A stretch of 43,491 nucleotides of DNA from Lingula anatina (taxonomy: Eukaryota > Brachiopoda > Lingulata > Lingulida > Lingulidae). Numbering within the stretch: the stretch's first letter is position 1; the number at the start of each line of letters is the position of its first letter. This document shows, one piece after another, positions 24,321 through 36,000 of this stretch. Both the position numbers and the translations under genes were made by a program. The stretch is taken from assembly GCF_001039355.2 (NCBI RefSeq), contig NW_019773514.1:1316721-1360211 (forward strand), written 5' to 3'. The notes below the pieces were generated by a model. That model ran no database searches, was not told the origin of the DNA, and saw nothing but the letters and a program-made list of their open reading frames with translations.

Positions 24321-25610
24321 AACTGACATACTCACGAGCGTTTTGCGATCTAACAATAGGCCTACATAATCACCTGACAGATTTGATGTTCGATCGTCAA
24401 GCTTTTTATAATTAAAAGTAACTGACAGATTCTTGCGGTATGTTTACTTTTCTCCAAGAATAAAGGGTATCACTTAATTGATACACTGGAGTCTGCTTTG
24501 TTCGATTGTGTAAGTTGGGACATATAAACCCACCATTGTGTTTTGGTGGATGGCCAAGCAGTCACGCTCGGTTATCACCTTCATTGGTTTAAATGATTGT
24601 CGTAAAATCGTTATAATTAAAAATTAACGTGCATTAACATGAAAGTCACATACATTGACCTAAGACTGTCATACCAGTCTAACATAATACAAAGACGAAA
24701 TCAGTTAAAGCATTCAGTAGGCCCTACACATGTCGCAAAATCCCCACATACCCCCCAGAGACAATAACAGACAATAATTAGCACAGGTCTCAAACTACTG
24801 CGCAAGCGCGAAAAGTACGCTGAATGGTGAAATTGACAAAGCCTGCCGGTGTTTACCGTCTGGTCTCCGTCTGGTTGATTTGATTTAATTTGCTTTCTGG
24901 TGTTGTTTTGAGAAATCATATTAGAAATATTTTGTTGATTGTATGTTTTGAAAAGCAAATCCACTGGACTTTCCTGATTAACATTCATTTTGCCGTCATT
25001 GTAAGGGGGATTCCCTTCGCATTTATAGTGTTATATGTGGCCTCAAGGGGATTTTCCACCCCTCCCCCACTCTTGATTAATAAAATTCTTCATCGGGCAG
25101 ATTGAAAATTATATTGCAAAATACATTAAAAATCGTAAGAAGGTTAATTGCAGATAATGCTGTAAGGATATTCTTATTGGGGGGCGAACTCGGTCAATAT
25201 AATTTTTTTTTACTTCGTCTTACGATTTTGGAGCGCCTGTTCTAATTTTTGAAAGCGAGGCAATGGAACCAAACAATACGATACAATTTGTTATCTCGTA
25301 AAAATGGATATTTTTTAATAGAGGTCATAGCCGGGCGTACATCAAAAGGCCACTCGTTTATAATTGTGATATTTAATAATAATTGATATAAAATATACGA
25401 TATAATAGATTCTTGTAGACGGCCTATTTATTAGCTTTATTGATTTTTTTTAAGTACAGTATTTGGAGATTAAAAACACAAATGTTGTCTGGTTTCATAT
25501 CGAGGCACACCTGTAATCAGAAAGTGATACTTCAATCCACACAAATCGCCGCCATTAAACTAGAATTCTCTCACTGACTGTAAAGTTTAAGCCGTTTGCC
25601 GTGGAGTATA
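24321..25610. other. Noncoding region upstream of the TPR gene
   Basis: No supported exon. It holds one copy of a dispersed repeat (24640-24775) shared with 28841-29070, and the presumed TPR promoter. Two open frames (24701-24988 minus, 24890-25105 plus) resemble no known protein. Confidence 0.5.
24640..24775 (-). repeat. Dispersed repeat, copy 1
   Basis: The words TTAAAGCATTC and CAGAGACAATAACAG recur near 28852-28905. The left part (24640-24720) matches 28999-29070 in inverted orientation (shared TCTAAGGTCA-like and GAATGCTTTAAC words). Thus it is a second member of the repeat containing the palindrome at 28841-29017. Confidence 0.55.
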
Positions 25611-26885
25611 ATGTCAAAGGGAGGGGCAGCACCAGTAGCAGCTAGTGGAGGTGGAGGATCCGCTTTTCAGAGTGGCATGAGCACTTTCACAAGTTGTAAC
25701 AAAGCGGGATCAATTCCTCATTTCAACAAGCACCTTGCGAAATATCCGAATGATTTCAATGCTTTATGGTATCGTGGTACAGCCTACGCAATCATTGGGA
25801 AGTCAGCAGAGGCGTTGAGGGATTTCAGGCAGGCAGAACGCGTGAGTTCCGGAGCAGAAAAAGAGGCCGTGAAGGCTTTATTACAAGGGCTGCAGGGCAA
25901 TGAAACAAATCGCCGTCAAATTCTACAAAGAGCGGTGCAAAGGTACCCTGATAGTGGCCTTCTCTGGCAGGAGTATGGGGGCTGCTTGTCGAGTGATAAT
26001 AATTATTCTGAAGCCCAAAAAGCTTATCAAAATGTTATTGCACTCAACTACCCATTCGCATATTATTCCCATTGTCAAATGGGAGAAATATACCGAAGAG
26101 CGGGCAATAGGCAAGAGGCAGTGCGCCAATTTGAATCTGCCATCACAAAGTGTCCTACTCTCACGATTGCCCACCTTAATTTGGGAGAGGTGTTGGAAGA
26201 GGGAAACAAGACGCACGCTGCCCTCCGTTATTATGAGCGGGCGAAAACGTTAAACCCCGTTTTGTATGAAAAGTGGGAAAAAAGACGAGAGCTGCAGCTC
26301 ACTTCGGCTTTTACTTCCTTGTTCCAAGACGAAGACGACACCAACGAAAAGTGGCAAACTTCGTCATTTCATGATCTTGCACGGCCAGTTTATTCTCCGT
26401 TTGGTGCAGCAGCCAGAGAGAGGCGACCGTCAGCATCATACCCTGGGCCACACAACGGGAGCTACGGCGGCCAATATGCAAGTTATTCGGGAGGTGGCAA
26501 AGGTGGGACAGAAGGCGGGAGAGATGGGGCAGGAGGTAGGAGAGGTGGGACAGGAGGTGGGAGAAGGGGTGGGGGCAACGGCAGTGATGATGATGATGAT
26601 TTACGGCCAAAGAAGGATTTTGACCCCAGGGCAGAAAGCGATCCGAAATGGAATTACAAATATAATGGAGAAAAAATCTACAAAGTCAACGACTACTGTT
26701 ACATGAGAGATAGGGCCGGCCACGCTGGGTCGTACTGGAAAGCGTTTAAGTACTTCCCAAGCAAGCTCGTGTTGTCCCATTCAGTGAATAAGTACGGAGA
26801 GATCATAGACAAAGCTGAGTCCAATAAAGGACTAACTCTCTGGATGAAGGACCTTGATGGGTACACCCGGAAGAAGAAATCTTAA
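25611..26885 (+). CDS. Intronless TPR-repeat protein with Gly/Arg linker and unrecognised C-terminal domain
   Basis: A single uninterrupted frame of 424 residues. I chose the ATG at 25611 (MSKGGAA..); another in-frame ATG at 25596 would add five residues. About four tetratricopeptide repeats are visible at roughly 50-78, 116-148, 151-179 and 184-217, with the usual W/L-G-Y-A..A-P spacing; TPRs bind partner proteins. A Gly/Arg-rich and then acidic linker (about 283-335) joins them to a compact C-terminal segment (about 345-424) rich in aromatic residues, containing HAGSYWKAFKYFP and KYGEIID. I do not recognise this segment with certainty. Its H-x-GSYW..F..GEIID pattern loosely recalls small nuclease-like effector domains, but that is speculation. 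No signal peptide or membrane span is seen. The 3' part exists in two further diverged copies nearby. The absence of introns among intron-rich genes suggests retroposition or transfer. Confidence 0.72.
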   Translation: MSKGGAAPVAASGGGGSAFQSGMSTFTSCNKAGSIPHFNKHLAKYPNDFNALWYRGTAYAIIGKSAEALRDFRQAERVSSGAEKEAVKALLQGLQGNETNRRQILQRAVQRYPDSGLLWQEYGGCLSSDNNYSEAQKAYQNVIALNYPFAYYSHCQMGEIYRRAGNRQEAVRQFESAITKCPTLTIAHLNLGEVLEEGNKTHAALRYYERAKTLNPVLYEKWEKRRELQLTSAFTSLFQDEDDTNEKWQTSSFHDLARPVYSPFGAAARERRPSASYPGPHNGSYGGQYASYSGGGKGGTEGGRDGAGGRRGGTGGGRRGGGNGSDDDDDLRPKKDFDPRAESDPKWNYKYNGEKIYKVNDYCYMRDRAGHAGSYWKAFKYFPSKLVLSHSVNKYGEIIDKAESNKGLTLWMKDLDGYTRKKKS

Positions 26886-27299
26886 TTGACACGTACTAGG
26901 TCTGCGGGTCCTAATCAGCCACTTTGCATGAAGTCAAAATATTTTTGACTTTTAAATTCAATCGATGAAGGGATAGTTTTGGACAAATCGTAATAACGAC
27001 TCATTAGACCATAACAATTTGGCTCATGGCAGACAAGTAACAGTTCAAGGTAACCCGTAAATGAAGGGGAACTTGCGTAGTAATCACGTGACATTATAAT
27101 GATATGAGTATTGTTAATTTATCAATGTAACACCAATATCTATTGATGTATTCATGCCTGTGTAATTTGTTAGTGGCCATGCCTTTTACGAAACTGATCA
27201 AGTTGCTTGGCAAAAATGTTGCTTCCAAATTAATGAATTGTACTTTATTCCTTTTACGATCGAGTGAAAAGGGGAGGAAAGTAATTGGGAGAACAATAA

Positions 27300-28560
27300 C
27301 TGATTATTTCCTCAGCACATCCAAGTTCCTACCTGAAGCTGACCGTTAATTCATGGTAAAGGCCAGGCAGCCATACTTTAGATGAAGGTCATTGTACCAG
27401 TGCTGATGAACACATAAGTGAGGAAGAGCTTGATGTCTATGTGAAACCAGATGTCCCCACTACAAATAGACGAGTGTATGTGAAGCAATCACCTTATCTC
27501 AATGTATTTTATAATCACCACCCACTCAAGGTCACAATTGATTCAGGAGCAGAATCAAACAAGATTCTTGAAAGTGTAGTCAAGTAAATTGGTGCTGCAG
27601 TAAAAAAAGCTTTCAGCGTGTATTCCAGGGTGATAGGCAGTCACCACTTAAAGTAAAGGGAGAAACTTGTATTAAATTAAATCGTAATGACCATCACTTC
27701 CCCCTACAAGCTTTAGTTGTTGAAGATATGATGTTGATAAATTAGGAGGTGTCCCATTCATCCGCATCCGAGGAACAGGGTTGTCAGCAAATGTGGACTC
27801 AGAGGGATCAATTTACTTGTACACAGATATCCATGGTAGACCGAGATCTGATAATTGAGCAACATAGGCGACGGGTCACAAACCACCCACATAGTGAACA
27901 GTCTAAAGCTCCCAGCAAAGAAACTGTTAGTTTGTGTGAAGTTGCAGTCGGAGACTTGGTGTACTTATATTCTCACTGCACCAAATTAAAAGAACGTGAT
28001 AGATTTTTAGTCATGTCAATTGATGGGCAGTGGTGCAACATTCGTAAATTTATAGGATCCCAACTCTGAGCGACTTCCTAGAGAGTAAAGTTTTCAGAAT
28101 GCTACCAAGTTCCAAATGACACTTTCTTATCTTCTGATTACTTGGGCCACTATCATGGTTCAGATGGGGAGGCTTCCGACATTGAAAAAGACGAAAGTGA
28201 AACCCCTCAGACTTCACCTCCTGCACAGCCATTTATTTCACATGCCTTTTCTCTACCTGCCGGTGATGAAGTAGAAGCATCAACACTAGAACCTGACAAC
28301 CAGGTAGATACAACAATGAATGAGACATTGTCACGAGAGACCAATAATCTGCCACCAACATCTCCAAGAAAGTCTACCAGACGTGAACAGAAATATTTAC
28401 AGGACTATGTCATGTATCAATAATCTCAATTAAGGGACACATGTGACAAGTTAGGAAAGGGCCAGAATAAAGCCCAACTGTCACATCTAACATCCAGCAG
28501 AGGGTAGTCTACCCCTCACTGGCTATTGATGTATTCGTTTATCAATTAGTACTTTTAGGG
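27300..28560 (+). mobile_element. Gypsy-type LTR retrotransposon relic
   Basis: Near 27525-27555 a plus-strand frame carries a retropepsin-like active site (TIDSGAES). Near 27737-27765, in another frame, lies the LGGVPFI-type flap motif typical of Gypsy proteases. After a large deletion, 27880-28075 matches the C-terminal end of Gypsy integrase/pol (ERDRFLVMSIDG then CNIRKFIGSQL), followed by internal stops and a Ser/Pro-rich tail to 28423. Reverse transcriptase, RNase H and the integrase core are missing. Stops and frameshifts show it is dead. It splits the repeat tail shared with 23550-24320. Confidence 0.72.
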
Positions 28561-28820
28561 ATGTTTATAAAAAAAACAAGTGAATTTAGTTCAATAGATA
28601 CTGTAGTTTAAAGCGTTGAACTATTTATGTAAAAATAAAAGAAAAAAGAAGGAAAGAAGAAAAAAGGGTCGCGCCAGTGTGGCATGTCTTGTGACTTGGT
28701 TTTCCGTGGTTAAAGCGATTGCTACGGCCGATTGCTACTCGTGTTATGGTCAGTAAGTTAGTGTTAATGTTTTAATACAAACGTGTAAACGTCTGTTGCC
28801 AAGACGTTTACACTTTACTG
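28430..28820 (+). repeat. Possible 3' LTR of the Gypsy relic
   Basis: The region after the last pol-like frame begins with a purine-rich stretch, then TGTGACAAG.., and contains AATAAA-like words near 28637. These fit a polypurine tract plus LTR, but no matching 5' LTR was found in the window. Confidence 0.3.
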
Positions 28821-28840
28821 GCGTATATATATATATATAT

Positions 28841-29017
28841 CAAAATCGGTTTAAGCATTCGATACTCATTTCGCAAATCCACATATACCCCTAGAGAGAC
28901 AATAACAGGAGTCAATCTTAACCACATAAAACGACCTTCACTTTCATTTCTTTTATTGTTCCTTGAAAGGTAAAAAATATTTTGCGACATTCGTTTTGAA
29001 TGCTTTAACCGATTTTT
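28841..29017. repeat. Palindromic (MITE-like) repeat, copy 2
   Basis: Two inverted arms of about 36 bases (28841-28876 and 28981-29017; both carry CGGTT(T/A)AAGCATTC and TCGCAAA) enclose about 100 bases. It is preceded by a short (TA)n run at 28825-28840. A related copy lies at 24640-24775. Confidence 0.6.
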
Positions 29018-29104
29018 GATTTTTTTAATGGTAGACTAGAATAGCAGTCTAAGGTCATTAAATGTGGTGTTAGAGTTTATGCAACCAGATTTTAAGTATA
29101 TGAT

Positions 29105-29530
29105 CACTACCCAAGCAAGCTCGTGTTGTACCACCCCGTTAATAAGTACGGAGAGTGAAATTCTATTAATTTTAGTGCGCGTACGTGAAGTATTGATTCC
29201 GAATGACAGAGCTGGGGAGTATTAAGAAAATTGGACATTAATTTTTTTCGCACTAGTGGTGTGTTGTTAACTTCGTACAGTAGATGAACTTTAGACTTTA
29301 TATCTGTATATCAGTGTAGCATTAATTTACCTGAAATAAATTGTTGTCCAGACTGCATATCGTATTACCAGTAACTCTCTAGAATAAAGTCCTACGAAAA
29401 AGGAGCTGCTGAAAAAATTTGGATCAAACAGCGAACACGTTTTTGTCGATTATCTTTTCAAGAACTGAGCTGAAACGTCATAACATTTTGTAAAAACTAG
29501 TTTGAGTGATTACATACAAATTTGCACAGC
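29105..29530 (+). pseudogene. Third diverged fragment of the TPR gene and its flank
   Basis: 29107-29155 is about 85-90% identical to coding bases 26755-26812 (encoding YFPSKLVLSHSVNKYGE). Here it reads HYPSKLVLYHPVNKYGE and then stops. The sequence from 29157 to 29530 aligns to 23930-24300, the tail of the first copy. The coding scrap is thus joined directly to distal flank, implying an internal deletion. Confidence 0.7.
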
Positions 29531-29539
29531 ATTTTTTTT

Positions 29540-30030
29540 TTTAAATCATATGCCCGAAAACGAAAACATTAATATGCTGTATTATTTCAATAACTGGAAG
29601 ATCCCAAAGAAGAAAATAAATTTGCAAAATAATTTACAATGAAAAACATCAACAATTAACAATAAGGAGTAATATTTTACGTTATTTCTTCATCTGAAAT
29701 CAATCAGCATCAATTGTAACCATTCAAAGACATCAATAAATAAGTTTAATTTTAATGGTGCCCGTTGTGCTTGCCTTTGCTTCTATTCTTTGACGATGAT
29801 TGTTTTGTCCATTGTGATGAGAAAGGTATTTTTGAAACAATATGCCCACACAGATTGACACAAATGAGATATGTGGCTACAGACATGGAAAAAATTCATT
29901 TTTTGGATATTCAGAAAATTGTCATTCTTGTTAGGACTCTTGGCATTAAATTACGAAACCCAAAAGGTGATTTGGCAATGTGAGTACAGTCCACATTCAT
30001 GATAAGTTATATGTTAGTGTCACAGGGTCG
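29540..30030. other. No gene seen (downstream of VARS)
   Basis: AT-rich sequence between the last duplicated segment and the VARS stop codon. A 72-codon plus-strand open frame (29765-29983) resembles no known protein. The VARS 3'UTR must lie here on the minus strand. Confidence 0.45.
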
Positions 30031-33000
30031 TTATTTCATAAGTTTCAGCTGGTCCATGGCAGAGGTCAGCTTCTGGATCTCCAGGGAAATTTCTGCCATC
30101 TGAAAATAAAATAAAACCGAGAATTAGAAGTTGTAAGTGAGCCTTAACTGAAATATAAATGTTACAAATGACAAGACCAAAAAAGGTGATATCCCCGGCG
30201 AAAATTTGTCTCAGGGGCTTCCACAGAATGGTACAAAACAAGTCAATTCCCCATTTTTCATCAAATGTTTGGAATCAAAATTCACTACACACTTGCATTT
30301 CCTAAGTATTTTTCACGCTGTGACCGCTTCTCTTCTCCATGATTTTTTTCAAACACTGTGATGAACATTCGTTAAGGTCTCTTTTCAGGCCATCTCAGAT
30401 TTCCATTCCTCCTCTCACCTTGTCTGCATCCTGCTGCTGAATCTTTTCAGGGACTTTCTGTGCATAGTCTGCCTTCTTCATTTTCTCCTCTATCTTTGAC
30501 TGCTGGGATAGTAGACTACTCTTCTTGCTGTTCAGCTTATCTATTTCTTTGTCAACATCTATCAAACCCTGGAATATGATGACAAAGTACAGTGCCATTA
30601 CCACCAGCCCATAAAAGAATATGCTCTAATGAGATGACAAGCTGAACTGATCAAAAATCAGATCCTGTTTGAATGTTCACACAAGTAACTCTCAACTCTT
30701 AACCTAATATTGCACAAAAGAAATGGAATTCAAAATTTAACAGTAATGGTATGACAGAGACAGACACCCAACGGTTTCTGCACATAAAAATTCTGATCTG
30801 AGGAGATTTAACCTCAAAACATCATTTAAAATACTTTAAAAAAAACCTGGATACGTAAGGCAAAGCTCTCATGGATATGCTGAATATCACATCTGGCTAT
30901 ATATCACATCTTACCTTCAACATCATATGTGCCTCACACTGGGCATTGACAGTGTTGACAGCACAGCCCTGGGGGACCTCTCCCTCCACCTGGATGGTCA
31001 CAGCTGACGAACTGGACAGGGTCTGGATCACGTCTGAATATTTCTGCAACATGGCTGCCGTGGGTTCATCATGCAGACGTAAGTACACTACAGAAGAAAG
31101 ATAACTGTAATTCTAAAATTTAGTAAACAATTTTTGCCTTCATATCAAGATGCAGCCCAATCCCCTCCATTTGCACAAAAATTCCAATAAAAAATCTAAA
31201 CATCCAGTGGTCAGACTGGATTATTACTTACAATTCCATCTACAAAAACTTATCCGTCTTTCAATAATTCCTAGATGATGCACACTATAATGTCCAGAGA
31301 GTCAAGTCCCTGCTACAAAGTAAAAGTTCATCTGAAATCCGCAACAGATTACTATTAAAAAAATGTAAAAAATTAGATATTGACCACTTACAGTCAGCTT
31401 TAGTCTTGGTCAGGTTATAATCTGCCCTCATTGACCTAACAGTCTTCACCACATTCTGGGCAAAATCCACTCCAGATTCCAGCTCGGTGTCTCTCCATGG
31501 AAACTGACAGAATGCAAAATATGGTATTTTCATAAATAAAATAGCTAAAAATGACAAATGTTTCTTTGTGGCTGGGACATACTAGGAAAATAACCTCAGG
31601 CTTTGCACTGGGTTTCCAAAAGGAAAGCACAAATTTTTTGAGCCAAAGAACTCAGTATTCCAGTACCTTACACTGTTAACTGACCAGTCTGTAAATTCAG
31701 AACCAAGTATTTCCATTGTATGACTTGCACAAGCCTGCTTGTCAGGTTTTTAATAATAAGAACTGACAAGGGGCTTACATCAAGGCATAAAAACCACTTC
31801 TTTGAAGTTGAAGCTGAATCAGACACATGTGCTAATTTAAATCATTTACCTCTTCAACCTCAGGATACGATGTCACACAGATGCTCGGTGGTTCATTGTC
31901 AGTTCGCCTTGGCAATCTCTGAAAGAGCTCTTCTGACAGGAAAGGCATGAATGGACTGATAAGCCTCAGTCCCACATTTAGACAGGTGAACAGGGCATTT
32001 CTAGAAACTGCTATAGCATCCTTATCTTCTCCATACAGAATGGGTTTCAAGTATTCCTAGAAAACAAAGTTTGTTACATTTAAAAACATTCTGATGTTAA
32101 AAAAGGATTTTTTAAAAATCTAATCGAGATGTTATAAAAATCTTTCAAAAACTAAGTCCTCACATTTTGGATTTTCACACATCTCAGGATTCAAAATGAA
32201 ATCAAACAAGTTAAATTATTTTGACAAAAAGTAAAAAAAAAAAGCCAAAAATTAAATCTCCATATAAGTTTCAATGCCTAAAGACATATTCTATGACTGT
32301 GAATATTTCAATCAAATAGCAGTTTAAAAAATAAGTTAAATGTCTTCCCAAGACTTACCAGGTACCAGTCACAGAGCTCATACAGCCAGAAATTGTAGAT
32401 GGCAGTTGTGGTGGTGGGGAAGTCGTACTCCTTGAAACCTTTATTGCACATATCCACAGCATAACTCAGGCGACTCAGAATCCATTTGTCCATCAACTTT
32501 TCTCTGCCACTCAGCTGGAAATTCAAATTCATGAATAACCAATTAATGCAAAATGACTAAGAAATTGAACCGAAATATAAAACTGTTAATTAACTCAGAC
32601 TTATCCTTGGGATTTTTATTTTTCTATTCTCATTTTCAATTCATAGAAAATATGTGCTGCCAACTCAAAGAACCTATGGTGTTATTAACCTATCAAATCA
32701 TATGGATAACATATACAGTCATCTATACCTTCAATGTTGCCTCTGGTTTGAAGTCCTCCCCGAGGCCACTGAGAGCAAATCTGGTGGCATTCCAGAGCTT
32801 GTTACAGAAGAACCTGTACCCCTGGACACGCAGCACGTCCAGGTTAATGTCACGTCCTATAATACAGTTATTTGTATTAAAAAATTATAGTTTACTTCAG
32901 CAAAACTGACCTCCACTGACACAGCATGGCCTTGTCAATGTGTTAACTAAAATATGCTGATTACAAAACCAAATTTCCCAGTTCAAACCAAAGAAAATAT

Positions 33001-36000
33001 CATTACTCAGATTTATTAATTACTGCACTGTAGTCATATCACAGAAATCCTACCTTACCTTGTGAGGTATATGAGCAGAGGGCAAAACGTAATGCATCAG
33101 TTCCACATTCAGGAATACCATTAGGGAAGTCTTCTTTCTGAAAGGAGTATTAGATATTTTGTAAAAAAAAACTTCATTTTTCTTTTTTACTAAAAGGTGA
33201 ACAAATTCTATAGGCAAAAATTATATACATTTTAATTCTACACCTGGGAAACTGCAGTGAATTCTTATCAGCTGGGGCAAATAAAGCTTTTAAAATTGAT
33301 AACTTGACCAAATATTACCTTTTTTATAACTTTAGCTTACCTGTCCTTTCTTGGCCCTCTCAATTTCCTTAGGATCTAAATTGCTGTTGTACAGTTGCTT
33401 GTGCAAATCCTACGAAGAAAACAATACACTTCTACTTCAAAAAGAACAAAGGTATAACAAATACATAAAGATCCAAATACTGGAACACAGTTTATTGGTT
33501 AGGAGTCTTCACGTGCTACAAAATATAGGTAGTGAATCAATAAATTCTTTCATTTGCCACATGAAGGAATATACGGAAACTATTTAAGATACAAATATCT
33601 AAAATCTTCTCAGTTAACTCTCTATCATTAGGTGCATCATTCTGTTTTTCCACAGGATCTGAATCATTCTAATAAAATAAATTAGGATATATTTACCTCA
33701 AGTGAAATGCCATTGATCACATCCACTGGGTCTATAGTGTTACCCAGGGACTTGCTCATCTTCCTGCCATGAGCATCTCTAACCAAGGCATGGAGGTAGA
33801 CCTTAAAGAATATAACACTCAGAGATCAAAATCACATGTTGTAAGAAAAAGATCTGCATCTTAAAATACACCAAATATGAAAATTTAATGGCCAACTAAA
33901 TTGAGATTGCTGCAATTTTGTATTGCATGCATCGTATTTTAATTTCCTGTTTAACTATTTTGATACAATAATAACTGTCCATGAAAACTATAAATCTATA
34001 AAACTATAAACACCTTACTGAAAAATTCTGAAAACAAGCTTTTAAAATTCACTTTGTTACTTTAACATAATTTATAACATGTTTCTCACAGTCTATGCAT
34101 ATAACATTTTGCTCATATTGTTTTATAAGTTTTTTATCACATGTACCTCTTTGAAAGGCAGTTTTCCCACCAACTTGGTCCCCAGCATCACCATCCTGGC
34201 CACCCAGAAGAACAAGATGTCATGACCAGTCTCCAATAGAGTTCCAGGGTAGAAGAAATCCAATTCCTGAGTCTTTAAAGAAGAAAAAACACCTAGACTG
34301 TTAAAATGTTGTTCATATACACACCTGTTTCATATAAAAAACTGCTTAATAAGAGAATTCTAATATGTGTTTTATATATTTTTTCTACATCAGATAAAAC
34401 TTATTTAAACCAAAATTTTATCTCCTTAAGTTACTTTAAATTTAATGACTTAATTTTTGCCAACTTAGTCTAGATTTATCTTTCAACAGTACATTCAGAT
34501 GCATACTAAAGGCCTCTTAGGACTGCTCCTAGCAGATTTCAATCTAACAACATAATCTCAAAGATGTTTACAAGGCCATATCTTGCTACTTTTTAAAAAC
34601 TTCCAATTACCTGTTCAGGCCATCCAAAGATAGAGAAAGGGAAGAGACCTGAAGAGAACCATGTGTCCAGCACATCCCCATCTACAATTAATAATTTATT
34701 GAAATAAATAAATCTTAAGTGCTTAAACTGGTAAATCAGTTTGAGGTATGTATGTCATGAATCCTTATACCCCATAATTGGCAAAGCTACCAACATTATG
34801 TATTTTCAATGCAATTCAACCATGATAACAGAATTGATAATCTCAATATTGTGACCTTAATAACATAATCCCCTTTAAAACCAAGTGATCTAACATATGT
34901 TAAGATCCAGAGATTTTAAATAATTAAAATATTCTTCTGCAATTTGACAAGGAAAGTCTAAAACTATTCCTTTGAAAATCTGTTTAATGTCCCTAGACAT
35001 GACATCATGTAAAACTTAATATGTATTAATTTAAGTTAAAAGTATTTTTCTCCTCTAGTTGTCTTACTATCAGCACTTCTCACCAAAATCCCTACCTTGC
35101 TTAAGTATAATTTTATCTGGAGTGACCTTGAATTTTGCAGCTGCCTTTTCTTTGGCCTCTTCTTCAGTTCTACCACTGAACCAGTAACTGCCATCTGATT
35201 CCTACCAATAGTTAAGACAAAACTATTGATTTCACAGAAGAGATGATAGTCCGTTAACATATTATAATGCACACCAGGCTAACACAATCAAAGTATAAAA
35301 AACAATGTTGCACTAAAACAGATTCATAATTTTTAAAATATTGACATAAATTCAAAACTTTTCTGTACCTCTCCCTTTGGAACATTCGGATCATTGACTT
35401 CAGCAAAGTATGCTGGGATACGGTGGCCCCACCACAACTGACGAGATATGCACCAATCTCTGTACAAAATAAAAGATCGTTATAAACACTTGTAAATAGG
35501 GGAAAAACTGGGGAATCAAGAAAGTATGCTGGAATGTTTCAATCACAATATTGAGAAAGGCACTTACACAAGGATAAGGGGTGCATAATTTCATACACAA
35601 AGTACAACAACTACAATTAAAACATTATTACAGGCATGACCAAATATATCAAGGAAAGAAATAACTTAATTCATGACATAGTGACCTGCAGTTTTCCATC
35701 CAGTTGAACCACGTCTTCAGATGGATGTCAGGAATGATTTTCAGTTCTCCACTTCTCACAGCCTGAGACAAACAAGGTGGTCAATTATAATGTGGTCTTA
35801 TCAGAGTTGATATTATTCATTTTGCGATTTAGTTTCTTTTTTGTTGTCTATCTCATTAATTCTTTATTCATATAATTTTTAAAATCCAACATCAACACTG
35901 AACTGAAACCCTGAAACTGAAATCATCAAGAATAAATCAACAAAACAATAGTTTGTCTTCCTTAAATGAAATTTATATTTTAAAAAATATCATACAATTT

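Noticed and set aside
25900-26706. Overlapping plus- and minus-strand frames within the TPR gene
   Set aside because: They are shadows of the TPR reading frame in low-complexity Gly/Arg codons.
27143-27349. A small gene of 68 codons
   Set aside because: The first half aligns to noncoding flank at about 23850-23930, so it is part of the duplicated tail.
29765-29983. Plus-strand open frame of 72 codons downstream of VARS
   Set aside because: No recognisable domain, no splice partner and AT-rich context.
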